From positions 248,001-312,000 of the forward strand of contig JAFCMP010000081.1 in the NCBI GenBank assembly GCA_017506865.1: 64,000 bases of DNA. Direction: 5' to 3'. Made by a program: the position numbers and the translations under genes. Origin of the DNA: Tribonema minus. Its lineage: Eukaryota; Sar; Xanthophyceae; Tribonematales; Tribonemataceae. Position 1 is the first letter of the stretch; each line of letters opens with the position of its first letter. The notes beneath the pieces are model-generated. The model worked only from the letters and a program-made list of their open reading frames with translations. It ran no database searches and had not been told where the DNA came from. Positions 45,843-57,038 of this stretch are shown here, piece by piece.

Positions 45843-46871
45843 GATGCAAGATGCGCGCGCAGCCCTGCAGGTGCTGAGTGCGCTGCTGATGCACAGCCCA
45901 CTTCACCATGCCACGAGCATCCTTGACTGTGATGTCAGCGAATTCCCTGCCGCCGCCGCTGCCACCGCTGCCGCCGAATCCGCTGCCGCCGAATCCGCTG
46001 CCGCCGAATCCGTCTCCGCCGCCGCCGCCGCTGTTGCACCCGCTGCCCGTGCCAGTCGCTCAGGCGCGGCCTGTGCCGGCGGTGGCAGCAGCGCATCCAA
46101 GGCCACGGCGCACGAGTGCACTAGCTGCTGCAGCAGGTCGCGCGCGTCATCGGCAGTGTCCGCGGGGGCTGGGAAGAACCAGCGCTTGCCCCCCGCCGCC
46201 GCTGCCGCCGCATCCGTCTGCGCTGCCACCACCGCTGCCGCCGCCGCCGCTGCAGGTGCCGCCGCCGCTGCCCATGCCTGTCGCCCATGCGCGGCGTGTG
46301 CCGGCGGTGGCTGCAGCACCCCCATGGCCACGACGCGCGAGTGCAGCGGCAGGTCGCGCGCGTCATGGGCGCCGCGCGCGTGGGCTGGGAGGGGCCGGCG
46401 CTCGCGCGCCGCCGCCGCCGCCGCTGCCCATGCCTGTCGCCCATGCGCGGCCTGTGCCGGCGGTGGCAGCAGCGCGCCCATGGCCATGGCGCGCGAGTGC
46501 AGCAGCAGGTCGCGCGCGTCAAGGGCGCCGCGCGTGGGCAGGCGCTCGCGCGCCGCCATTTCCGCCGCCGCTGCCGCCACCGCCGCTGCAGGTTCCGCCG
46601 CCGCTGCCCGTGCCTGTCGTCCATGCGCAGCCTGTGCCGGCGGTGGCAGCAGCGCGCCCATCATGGATGGATGTATGTGGCCTTTTGAGGGTTGCAGCGA
46701 GAAAAATCCTTGAAATTTATGTGGGGACACCTCGAAAGACCGTGCCCGGCCCCCGAGAACGTGCTTCGTTGGATTTCGCATCGTGCACTCAACAGTCAAC
46801 AGATAGGCGGTTGCCAGCTGCGTTTTGAAATGGCGAAGTGCTGCCTGGCCTGCTGCTGCAGCCACAACCAT
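45843..46871 (-). CDS. Candidate gene with internal repeats, product unknown
   Basis: A minus-strand frame opens at ATG 46871, and a well-formed exon 45946-45843 (REFADITVKDARGMVKWAVH...) ends in CATC|GTGAGT. Between them a helical unit with the pattern ARDLL..HS.A.ALLPPPAQAA occurs four times: near 46110 in its fullest form (DTADDARDLLQQLVHSCAVA), and decayed near 46310, 46480 and 46650. The three upstream units look like intron-borne copies of the real exon, as elsewhere here. The exon at 45946 resembles an armadillo-type helix pair. Exon limits are unsure and no family is named. Confidence 0.4.
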
Positions 46872-46932
46872 CGGACACTGCTGCCGAATCGACCTTTAGA
46901 GTACTTTTACCTCAACGCCAAAGTACAGAACG

Positions 46933-49585
46933 ATGAACGCTGCCATGCTCCTCGCTGCCGCTGCGGTCAGTTTTGGCTTGGCATCTGCGTACGAGGGCTA
47001 TGGCACTTACTACGGTGAGCAGTGTTGTGTTCATCGCAGTTGAGAATCAGGTTTGCGTCAGGTATCACAAAGCACACGGCGTGTCAGCCTCTGCAGTCTC
47101 TTCGAGTCAGCGAAGCACCTGCCAGCTTGAGTGCAGCTGCTTGCTATGTCGTGATCGTCTGAGCGTTCATACCGTTTGTCTACACGGCCTCCGTATGTAG
47201 CTGCACGAGTGTGACTGCAGTTGTCGACTGCAGGCCCTCCTCTAGATTCAGTTCGATGAACATTCGATGGCAGCAACAGCGCTGACGGAAAGCACTGGAA
47301 TATAAATCCATGCATACACCTGTTGGTCTATAGTGTGTGGACATGTATGCTGAGTAAACCTCACATGAACTGGCGAGTCTCCAGGCGCCATCAGGTCATA
47401 CAATCGACAAGTCTGCAGCTCTGCGGATGAAGCCACTGTGTGTACTCACAATAACCCTGACTCTGACTGTGTACCTATGCACGACCTGTGTCCCGCTGCC
47501 ACAGGTGGCATTGGCGGTCAATGGGGGCCAGGTGGGTGCCACCAATTTCGCCTTATCATGTAATGGGGAACATGTAATGGTACTGATGCTGCAGCAGGTG
47601 TGGTGGCAACGTGTCTGATTCGCTCGCAACAGCTCACTGCAGTCATGTCAAGAGCGCTCTGCAGCGCGTGACTCAGCAGCAACTTGCATGGATGCCACAC
47701 AGCAGCGACATGATGCACACCTTACGGTATGTTCATCGAAGCATCAGAACGAGCACTCATCTGGTGCTCTCTGCAAGAAGTGGTGCCAGTGCTCAGCCGC
47801 GGTGCCAGCGCTCAAACTCATTCAGCGGCCACCTTTCCGTGCTGCCAATGCTGCAGCTCATCTATGTAAACGAGTCAAAAGATCGTAGAGCTCATGCATG
47901 GAAACGAATCAAAAGATCATGGAGCTATAGTATACGTATACCCTTCCTAATCCCCCTCCTCTCACCCACCCAACCATCCCTGCTGATGCCAGGCACCTGC
48001 CACCAGACCTTCATATACGACGGCTTCTGGGGCATCGCGCTCAATGAGGCGCAGTACGGCGACATGGGCTCGGGCCACTACTGCGGCGCGTGCGTCGCCG
48101 GCACCATCAAGCAGCAGGACGGCAGCACGAAAGACTTTAAGGGCGTCATCGACAATGCATGCGGGACGTGCGGCTACAACGACCTCGACTTTGGCATCGA
48201 CGGCGACGGCCGCTACGATATCACGTGGGACTTCATCAGGTGGGTGGCTGTGCTGGACGATGCCCCTAAACGACGTTAGTGAACGTAGCGCTGACCGCGA
48301 CTCGAGCAGACTTAGCCCAACCTTAACCCTAACCCGGGATGTGCAGCGAGAATGATGACCGCGACTGTGGTGTCGACGGCGACGGCCGCTACAGCATCAC
48401 GTGGGACTTCATCACGTGGGTACTGTAGCTGTGCCGGACGGTGGCCCTAACAGTTAGGCCTTGGGCGCTGACTCGAGTACTTCACTTGAAGTAGATTTAG
48501 CCCAGCCCTCACCCTAAACCGGGACGTGCGGCAAGCATGACGTCCACTTCAGCGTTTACGGCAACGGGCGCTGCGACATCACATTAGGTGATATTGGGGA
48601 TCAGCCCCTTATTGCATCCCTAACACTAGGTCTCGGGCGGTGAACGCCACTGAGGCTGAAGCTAACCCTACTACTCAGCTGGTGCACCTATCACCTGCGA
48701 CTTCATCACCGCGATATTGGCCATCACTTGCTGCTAGGTGTATATTCTCGTGATGGGGGACCCCCTGACGCAAGCGGCTCTGACGTACGTCAGTGGCAGC
48801 AGCCACTGCGGCATCAGCTGCTTCATGAGGTGTGCTTTCACAGGGCACACGATGGGGCTTTGCCTGCTGTCTGCCCATGGGTGCAACGGCATCTGCGCCA
48901 TCAGAACCAGTGGCACGCCATTCAAGCCCTCTGCATCGCTCCTAAATCCAGTGCACTGCCGCACAAGCCACACGTCAACAACTGGCACATCTGCTCGCGC
49001 TCGCACTGCAGCATGGCTTCCCCGTCCACAGCCTGATCTGCAAGTGTACATAGCGCCAGCCGCATCACATATACCTACATACCATACGTACATGCATACA
49101 TACCTATGCACCTTCCTGCCATCCACGTCGCATATACCTACCCACTTGCCGACCGCCGCGTCCATCTTCTTTGACACACCTAACCCTCACCCTCACCTGA
49201 CCGCCACCGCAGCTGCCCCGAGCACGACCTCATGCTGAGCGTGGAGGTCGGCAACCCCTACTACGGCCTCATCAGCGTGCAGGGCGGCGGGCCCGTGGAC
49301 GGCGTCGACGTCAACGGCGCGCCCGCGACGCAGCAGGACGGCCTCTGGGCGATCCACAGCGACGCGGGGCAGCTCGGTTGCGGCCCAGAGGTGCGCGTGC
49401 GCCTGCGCGACGGCCGCGACGTCACGCGCTGCATGTCGCCCGGCGACTTCGGCGGTGACTGCCTGAACGACGGGCCGCGCTGCAGCGGCGGCGACAGGCG
49501 CCGCGCGCTGTGGCCCACGGGGGGCTACCACCACGAGACGGCGGCCGCGGATGCTGCGGCGGCAGCGGCGGCGCTCGTTGCGTAA
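46933..49585 (+). CDS. Secreted expansin-like protein
   Basis: Exons 46933-47014, 47993-48239 and 49213-49585 total exactly 233 codons plus stop; phases match (G|GC, AG|C). Residues 1-19 are a clear signal peptide (MNAAMLLAAAAVSFGLASA). The mature start YEGYGTYYG, then CHQTF..DGFWGIALN, GHYCGACVAGT and DNACGTCGYNDLDFG, follow the Cys/Gly pattern of the double-psi beta-barrel of expansins. The C-terminal exon (LSVEVGNPYYGLISVQ, DGLWAIHSDAGQLGCGPEVR) matches the second, carbohydrate-binding-like beta domain. Expansins loosen polysaccharide walls without hydrolysis. Here it could act on scales, cell covering or food particles; that is inference. The catalytic-type Asp of the barrel cannot be assigned safely by eye. 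Confidence 0.8.
48364..48720 (+). repeat. Decaying copies of expansin exon 2 end
   Basis: GTCGACGGCGACGGCCGCTA then CATCACGTGGGACTTCATCA at 48372 copies the exon 2 end (48199-48239). Weaker copies lie at about 48513-48590 and 48685-48712. Spacing is about 175 bp. GAGCGCTGAC-type motifs and TTAGCCCA(A/G)CC intron words recur with each copy. Confidence 0.82.
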
Positions 49586-51824
49586 GCGCACGATGTGGCG
49601 GCGCGGTGCTGCTGTGGAGGCGCAGCGAGATTCGCCGGTGCTGTTTTTGTAACAGCCCGCCTGCCTTCGGCGGGCATGAGGCAGAAGGCTTCGTGCTGTT
49701 GAAAACCGTGAGCTGCAGCTGCCGCTGTCCGCGCTGGTTTGACTGATTTGACTTTTGTACTTCCTTCGTTGTAGCGTGCCAGTGGCAGCTGGTAGCGGGG
49801 CAGACGCCTCCGCTGTTGTTGTATACGTAGATGCTTGCCGTGTGGCGACGATTTCTTCTTTTCTGTCTGACAGCCGCCGTGCGCGCTTAGAGCCACTGCG
49901 CGCTGATGACTCTTCTTCCAGGGTTGAAAATTTTCCCCTCTGCCGACTTCCCGCGTGCAGCTCTGTTTACCGTTTCGGTACAGCAGGCCTGCTGGGGGTA
50001 GGTATAGGTATCCGCGTGGGGTTAGACGCGCTTGCTGGCACTGACATAGCCAGTGCTCAACAGATACACTTTTGTTAGCTGTAGCTTACGGGTTTTTCGA
50101 CGCGGGTTCATGATGTGCTATCTTTAAGAAGAGCGGTGCTTGCGCTGCCGTAAAGCCGCACATACCGCTGTGGCGCATGACCCGCACGCTGTTTTACCTT
50201 CACAGTGTAGTAGCTGCGGCTTCCGCAGCTGTCGCGTTTGGCCACCGTGTGCTCTCAAATGTCATGTTGCCCTCAGTGAGCACTGACGCATACTTCAAGA
50301 TTGAAGTAAATCGAATGGGACACACCCCATGCATCAAGACCTTGTCGAGTTGTGTGCTCTTCTGTTGTTTGTGTGCTGCTCTACTTGCATGCAATTGGCG
50401 CTTGGCACATCGCTTCTGTTGTGCTAAGTAGGGATTGATGACACTGCCGCTTGAGCCGCCTGTGGGCATCCTTGTGTTGGCAGTTTTTGAAGTACTTTCA
50501 TGCCCACACTATGCCTTTGTTGCCATGTGGTACATGCGTGCCAGCATGCGGAGATGTTCGTTGATGCTCCTCTGATGTCGAGCAGCGCAAACTCTCATTG
50601 GGTACCCAAGCTTTCATCGTGTGGTTAATGGGGGAAAATCGGGCAAGATTTAGCGTTGTCAAAATATGCACTCGATCACTGAATCTCAAATCAATGTCTT
50701 CGAAGTATTTGTTTACACGAAATATCACACTTTCTAAAGAAAATGGCACCAGGCCAATTAGGACAGGGCCTCAGGGACACCCCAAATGAGCACTCAATGA
50801 CCTCCCGCGAAACTGTGTCTTGGAACATTCAATGTTAAAATGAATGGTGGCTTTTAGGCGATGAGGCTGACACCGATATGTCGTTACAATGGATCATGGC
50901 ACTTGCGGTCTGCTTGCTTGCTATGGCATTATGCTTCATGTCATTGACCGTGAGCACACCATGTGGCCAGGCCATGATCAAGCTGACACGAGACGTTGGT
51001 CACCAGGCCTAACCCTAACCCTAAGTTGAGAACACCAGCAACACCTGGGCGTAATCAGGGATGCTCCTACTCCTGTCCCAGTTGGGGTTTGTAAAGCACA
51101 TATTGGTGAATGTGAATATGTACAGCATCGTCTCATAAAAAGATATATAGTACCCCCCTGCGGTGCCCCGTTGATCATCTCAAATCAGGCATTTGCACTC
51201 GCTTGCCGGTCCCCGCTGCTATCGACGCGCGGCGATATGGCACTTCTACGTCTGTTCAAAGTTATTCGCTTGTATCGTCAACTGCCATGAAGCTCCCCGT
51301 CCACAGAAAACTTCAACTGCTCAGAGTCATGGCATGCATGCACAGACAGGCCCACATGAAGCAGTCAGCGCCAGACATCAGCAACGCCGTCGCATCCCTT
51401 AAAGCACTTGAGTGCTCAGAGTTGTGCGCTCATGTCGTCAGCACAGAGTCCGCACAAACAATGAGCACTCTCGTTGCCAGCATGCGGTCAAGCCCAGATG
51501 AAGCAGCGAGCACAGGCGACACAGACGCCAACGCGCCGCGTGGCCAGAGAACCGCAGTGGTATTACGGCCCCCTGCGCAAAGGGGGCGGCACCCCCTGGA
51601 GAAAGGGCTGACGGAACCAGCGAGGCCGGCCGGGGCGGGGGGGTCGACGCACGCGCACCGCAGCGTTCGCCCAAACGCTATCCCCCCCGTACAACCGACG
51701 GCGCAAGCTGACACCGCGCCTCGCTGCCGCCGGTGCGCCGGACCGCTGCCGTTGCCGCCAGGGTAACTGACGGCAGGCGGCGGCGGGGTCTGCGGCAGCA
51801 GCAGCGCTCAAGCGCGTGCGCCGC
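49586..51824. other. Convergent intergenic region, expansin and RPS2
   Basis: Holds the 3' ends of both genes. A hairpin lies at 49655-49675. CCCTAACCCTAA occurs near 51010. 51205-51765 is open on the plus strand but has no recognisable motif. No gene is called. Confidence 0.5.
49655..49675 (+). other. 7-bp stem hairpin in expansin 3' region
   Basis: GCCCGCC, seven-base loop, GGCGGGC, about 70 bp after the stop codon. A TGTAA lies just upstream (49648). It may mark the 3' UTR or its processing site; the role is unknown. Confidence 0.5.
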
Positions 51825-54800
51825 TTACAGGGTCTTGTGGGACTTGGCGAGGAAGTCCGTGTGCTCCTGGTAGGGGGACGCCTTGAACTGGGTGGGGGCC
51901 CACAGCTCGGGGGACAGGTAGCCGTACGTCTTGCCGAGGGCAAAGAACACGGCCTTGACAAAGTTGCCCATGGTGCGCGTGTGGCCTGCATGGGGGGGGG
52001 GGGGCAGGGGGAGGGGGGGGGGGGGGAGGGTGATTGTTGCCCCGCAGTAACAGTCATCACATCAACGATGATGCCGGTGTACACTGATGCTGAATTAAGC
52101 AAGGATATGTGGCACCCAAAAGAAGCACGTGCTGAGCAGCGCTGCATCGAGGTGGGCAATGTTGCTGAGCACTGCCACGCACCGCTGAGCCATGTCACAC
52201 AACGGCAGGTGTATAAGCGCGCCGTAAAGGCCCGACGTAAAAGGCACTTATTCCACTGCGCTTCTGCTTGCGTTGCAAACGGTGGCAAACTTGCTTGACA
52301 CCATGAGCGCCTTACCCTGACCCTCAACCATGAGGCGCGCAATGCTGCCAGGGAGACACGCTTCTACTCGGGGCTAACATATCACATGTTGATGGCATGG
52401 TTGAAGAGTTTGAGGTTGAGTGCTCATGTCGAAGTCACCGTCAAAACAGGTACAGTTATAGTAAGTTCAATGGCTAGGGTTCAGGTTGAAGTTCCCATAG
52501 GAGCAGGTGTGGCAGTGCTATCCTATCCCGTGGGGATTAACTTCAGGGAGATTGACAGGGTTGCTATCTGACGTTGGGAAGTTTGTTGGGGTTGAAGTTG
52601 GTGTTGAAGTTACCATTGCAGCAGGTGCAGCAGTCCTATGGGCTATCATGTGCTATCCCTCGAGGGTTGACTGCGGAGTGGACAACAGGATTGACATGGA
52701 TGACTGAGACATTGATTAGAGTTGAGGTTAGTGTTGAAGTTACCGTTGGAGCAGGTGTAGCAGTCCTCCACGCCGGCCATGCCGAGCAGCTTGCGCGACA
52801 CGGGGGACGCGACCAGGCCGGTACCGCGCGGCGCGGGAATGAGGCGCACGCGCACGGAACCGCACTTGCCGGTGACCTGGGGGGGGGGCATTGCGAATGG
52901 GGGGGTACAGCGGGGGGGGGGGTGAGAGGGGGGGGGGGGGGAGGGAGCACGATGAGCAAAGGTTCCTCAGGATAAGGCGGCTGCTGCCTTGGTACAGGAG
53001 AGCGCTGACTCTAATCCTGCGTCCAACTTGAACCCTGAAACTGACACTGACCCCACGACAGCAGCGCTTGACAGCGACGGCACGGAGCCGCACAAAGCAG
53101 CCCGCGCGCATTGCGACGCAGGCCGCTGCGCAAAGGCCCCATGCTGACTCTAAACCTAATTCTGAGCCATTGCAGCAGCAGCGCTCGACAGCGGCGTGGA
53201 GTGCAGCGCAGCGCACCTTGCACAACACGGTGCGCGTGCAGGCCATCACGCAACGCTGTACAACAGCCCTAGCGCTGTTTCAACCCTGATCCTTTGCTGC
53301 AGCAGCGCTCGACGGCGATGTGCAGCGCAGCGCAGCTTGAGCGCCGCAGGCGCCGTGCTAACCCTACCTCTAACCCTAAGTCCAACTTGAACCCTGAAAC
53401 TAACTCTTAACACTGACCCTGCGCTGAGCAACAGCAGTGCTGGACAGCGACAGCATGCAGCAGCACAAAGCAGCGCGGCACGCCTCGCAAGGCACGGTGT
53501 GCGCCGTGCTGCCCCTAACCCTACATCTAAGCAGTAGCAGCAGCAGCGCTCGACACTGCGCGGCGCACCTTGCAGGGCACGGTGTGCGGCTGGCCGTTGC
53601 GGCGCCCCCAGTAGCCGCGGCGGATGGGCACGACGCTCATCTTGGCGATGGTGATGGCGCCGCGGATGGCCGTGGCGACCTCCTTGGCGCACTTGACGCC
53701 CAGGCCGACGTGGCCGTTGGAGTCGCCCACCGCAACAAACGCCTTGAAGCGCGTGATCTGACCGGCCGCAGACACCTAAAGGGGGGGGGGGAGAGGAGGG
53801 GGGGTTGGGGGGGGGGGGGGGGGGGTAGCGGTGAGACAACTTTCAGGACGTATGAGCCGCTTACAATTAATACGAATGCCTTGAAGCGCGTGATCCGACC
53901 GGCCGCGGACACCTAGGGGGAAGGGGGGGGGGGGGGAGTTTGGGGGGGGAGGGAGGGTGTTGCAAATCTTAGAACGCATGGGCCGCTTGACAAATTGTAT
54001 GAATGACTTGAAGCGCGTGATCTGACCCGCTGCAGACTCCTGCCAAGGGGAGCGGTGCTGCAATGTTCAGCACTCATGTATGCACACTTCCATCGTACAA
54101 GTATAAGCGCTTGCAGAGGCAGAAGGTCAGCGCCAAAGTTCTCCGCTTACGCGAGACCGCAAGCGCGCGAAGCGCGCAGCAACGGCAGCGCGGCGGGCGG
54201 CAGTGGCGCAATCACGCACCCATACGAGCAGCGGCGGCGGCGGTAGGTGGCGGCAGCGCTTAGGGTTAGGGTTAGGGTTACATGCAGCCGCTGCGAACAC
54301 GCGCAACTTCTGCCTGGCCATGATCCTTATGACCTGGTCCCTGAGCTTTTGCCGCTGCGGAGTATACATGGACGGCATATGTACGCATACATGTACACGT
54401 ATACAGATATGTTATGCATGCATGCATATGCACGTTCCGCATGGGTATGATCTTCATGACCTGGTCCCTGCACTTGTCACGTGGCGTACACATACATGTA
54501 CATAGCCTACATGTACACGTATGTATAATGCGGATTGTATAAGCCTGAATACATACTTCTACATACCTTCTGCACAGGCATGATCTTCATGACCTCGTCC
54601 TTGAGGTTGTCGCCGAGGAACACCACGCACATACACATACATGCATTAATAAATTCATACGCCTGCATACGTACATACCTTCTGCACGGGCATGATCTTC
54701 ATGACCTCGTCCTTGAGCTTGTCGCCAAGGAACTTGTCCCACGCACATACACATACTGCATGAATGAATTCATGGTTGGATTCATACGCCTGAATACATA

Positions 54801-56820
54801 CATACCTTCTGCACGGGCATGATCTTCATGACCTCGTCCTTGAGCTTGTCGCCGAGGAACTTGTCCACGATCTGGCACTCCTGGATGCGCATGGAGAACG
54901 AGTAGATCTCCTCCAGGGACTTGATCTTCTCCTCCTTCACCAGGCGCCCGAGCTTGGTGACGGGCACCCACTCCTTGTCTTCGTCGCGCCCGCGTCCACG
55001 GCCGCGGCCACGCCCGCGGTCGCCTGATGGACAAGGGGTATGTAGGTATATTGGGGTGGGGATTTGCAGTTTAGGTATGGGGTAAGCATGTACAAATAGC
55101 GATCAGATTGTCTTCGTCGCGCCCGCGGCCACGCCTGCGGTCGCCTGGCAGAGAGGGGGGTATGTGGTTAAGATATGGGTATAGGTATGGGGGTAGGTGT
55201 GCACATGTGAGGGTTAGGTTGTCGTCGTGCAAAAACCGCGGCCACGCCCGCGGTCGCCTGGCAGCTATGTAGGGGTAGGTTTATGCAGTTTGGGTACGGG
55301 GGGGGGGGGGTAGGCAGGTACAGTGGGATAATTGTGAATGTGCATACAGTTGGGGCGTGCGACACTGGTGCATCACAAGTGGCATGGCGCCCCTTGGTAG
55401 CGTTTGGGCACGTTCTGGCCAGCGGCCCACAGTCAAAGTGGAAGGGAAGCCATCATGGAGGCGAAAGACCGCGCCCTAACCCTGCCCCTAAGTAGCTAAG
55501 ATGCGCCGCTGACTCGATAAACTGACATCACAGCGCTGCCACCTCATGACGGTCACTGTCAGGCACAACCCATTCTCTACTTCAAAGCATCGATTCTCTG
55601 CTTCAACGTCTCAACGTGACTCCTGACCGCAAATGGTTCTGTGCACGCACACCGGTCTGACTGCCTAATAACTGCACACGAAAGTTGCCGCAAAACCGAC
55701 TAAAACGCACCGCTGACACGATGAGCTGACATGACAGTCACTGTCAGGCACATCCCATTCTGTACTCCAAAGTATCGATTCTCGTATAGGTACCCTGCTT
55801 CAACAACTAAACATGACTCCCTCGCCGCACATGGTTTGTATTGCGCGCACACCTGTCTGATTGCCCAACTCTGCAACAAGTAGCTGCAAAACCGCTGAAT
55901 ATCTCAAAGTCACGCAGGCGAGCCAGCAACAGGAACTCTTCAGGTAACTAACCCTGCCGCTGATGCTCGCATTCACCAGATCAATATGCGTAGCATGTAG
56001 CTGAAAGCAGTTTCTACAAACAAAGAGGTGTTCGCCACCATTAGTCATGAGCACTTGTACAATCAATGAAAGGGAGGCCTGACTCTGCACCAGGCCTTGA
56101 AGATTGAATTCATAGTGTGCACCAACAAAAGAGGCTTAGCGGGCGCACTATTCCATGCGTCACAAAGACCCTCAAATTCATGATGTGCAGCTGCATGAGC
56201 GTTTGCCTCCCAAGCCACATGTCAATTAAGGAGAGGGCCAAATGAAACTGTCGGTTTCATCGGGTGCACAGCTAGCACTGCCCAGACAGCCTGTTGCTAC
56301 TTAAGGTAGTGTAATGGCGTCTGATGACCAATTATGCTATTGTATTGACTACAATAGCGGTCCCTGATCGCACTGCAAGCACGTTGTGTGTGCTGTTGCA
56401 TAGCCACGAAGTGGTGGCCCTTGAGTGGTGTTGTGTTGTGCTGCGATCTGATGTCAAGATGCAGCCAGCACTGCTTTATTGAAATGACAAAAGTCTGAAC
56501 AAGCAACTGCATTCTTTGGTAAACGAGCGAGCCAGGACAAAAGATAGCCTCGGACAGACAAGTCGTTGTCCTTCAAATCGAAGGCCCCGAAGTCCGCCTT
56601 AAAGCTCTCAACGCTATCAAATAGTACAGCTATTTGAGTTGCTAAGGAGCGCACGCCAAGCTTGCAGGCAAACGCCGACTGGAGCGCCAACTCGCTACGC
56701 CAGCCAGATTACACGACGGTGCAAATCAACAAGGAGGAACAACTCACCGCGCCCGCGGTCACCACGGCCGCGTCCACGGTCGCCACGGCCTCCACGTCCG
56801 AATCCACCCCTGTCAGCCAT
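51825..56820 (-). CDS. RPS2: 40S ribosomal protein S2 (uS5)
   Basis: Five exons, 56820-56748, 55023-54806, 53775-53569, 52876-52744 and 51985-51825, total exactly 263 codons plus stop, usual eukaryotic length. The N-terminus is the RG-rich tail of the family ([20 protein letters not shown]). Then come [18 protein letters not shown], the uS5 fold with [53 protein letters not shown], the RNA-binding loop [30 protein letters not shown] and the C-terminus [23 protein letters not shown]. It acts in the small subunit at the mRNA entry channel. RPS2 is under strong purifying selection, so its messy introns show that exon-edge copies are tolerated in an essential gene. Divergent from CFAP54. Confidence 0.97.
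52430..52650 (-). repeat. Three copies of RPS2 exon 4 end plus donor
   Basis: The junction (plus strand TGAAGTTACCGTTGGAGCAG then GTGTAGCAGTCCTC at 52734) recurs as TGAAGTTACCATTGCAGCAG at about 52605, TGAAGTTCCCATAGGAGCAG at about 52488 and TCGAAGTCACCGTCAAAACA near 52428. Divergence rises with distance. Confidence 0.85.
53075..53515 (-). repeat. Copies of RPS2 exon 3 end in intron 3
   Basis: The junction word GCGCACCTTGCAGGGCACGG (53564) recurs diverged near 53480 (GCACGCCTCGCAAGGCACGG), 53320-53360 and 53210 (GCGCACCTTGCACAACACGG). Each is preceded by GCAGCAGCGCTCGACAG-like sequence, at ~100-150 bp steps. Confidence 0.75.
53881..54040 (-). repeat. Two copies of RPS2 exon 3 start plus acceptor
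   Basis: TTGAAGCGCGTGATCCGACC at 53882 and TTGAAGCGCGTGATCTGACC at 54009 copy the exon 3 start (53743-53775), each with an acceptor-like (C)AG and, for the nearer one, a G run on the plus strand. Confidence 0.88.
54261..54281. repeat. Interstitial (TTAGGG)3
   Basis: TTAGGGTTAGGGTTAGGGTT plus one base, in RPS2 intron 2, next to GGCGGCAGCGC. Confidence 0.9.
54303..54740 (-). repeat. Four copies of RPS2 exon 2 end plus donor
   Basis: CATGATCTTCATGACCTCGT, part of exon 2's 3' end, recurs with junctions at about 54679, 54567, 54434 and 54303 (true one 54806), steps of 112-133 bp. The two nearest keep CATACCTTCTGCAC, i.e. an intact GTATG donor. The copies include TACATACATAC-rich intron sequence. 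Confidence 0.92.
55105..55262 (-). repeat. Two copies of RPS2 exon 2 start plus acceptor
   Basis: TCTTCGTCGCGCCCGCGGCC at 55111 and AACCGCGGCCACGCCCGCGG at 55235, each followed by TCGCCTGG (acceptor CCAGGCGA on the gene strand), copy the start of exon 2 (54975-55023). Confidence 0.85.
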
Positions 56821-57038
56821 GTTCGCTTGGTAACCTGTAAGGCAAGTTGCCTTGGGCGCAGGTTAGTGGCTGCCGCACACAAATCTGTTGCCCTAAGTAG
56901 GGTTAGGGCTTAGGTAACCCTCGGATCATCGGCCACCGCAAGAAACGGAAAAGCGAGCGCGAGCGAGAGAAGCAGGATCCTATCATGCCATCAAAATAAA
57001 AGTTACATCAAACACGAGTTACATCAAACACCGCCGAC
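56821..57038. promoter_or_regulatory. 218-bp divergent promoter, RPS2 / CFAP54
   Basis: Separates the two start codons. It contains one TAGGGTTAGGGCTTAGG element, a purine-rich GAGCGCGAGCGAGAGAAG stretch, and a direct repeat of GTTACATCAAACAC-like sequence at about 57001-57029. No TATA box is evident. Confidence 0.65.

Noticed and set aside
45844-46713. Plus-strand frame with HACRPCAACAGGG repeats
   Set aside because: Looks Cys-rich and repetitive, but the minus strand has the better exon features and donor, so I treat it as a shadow.
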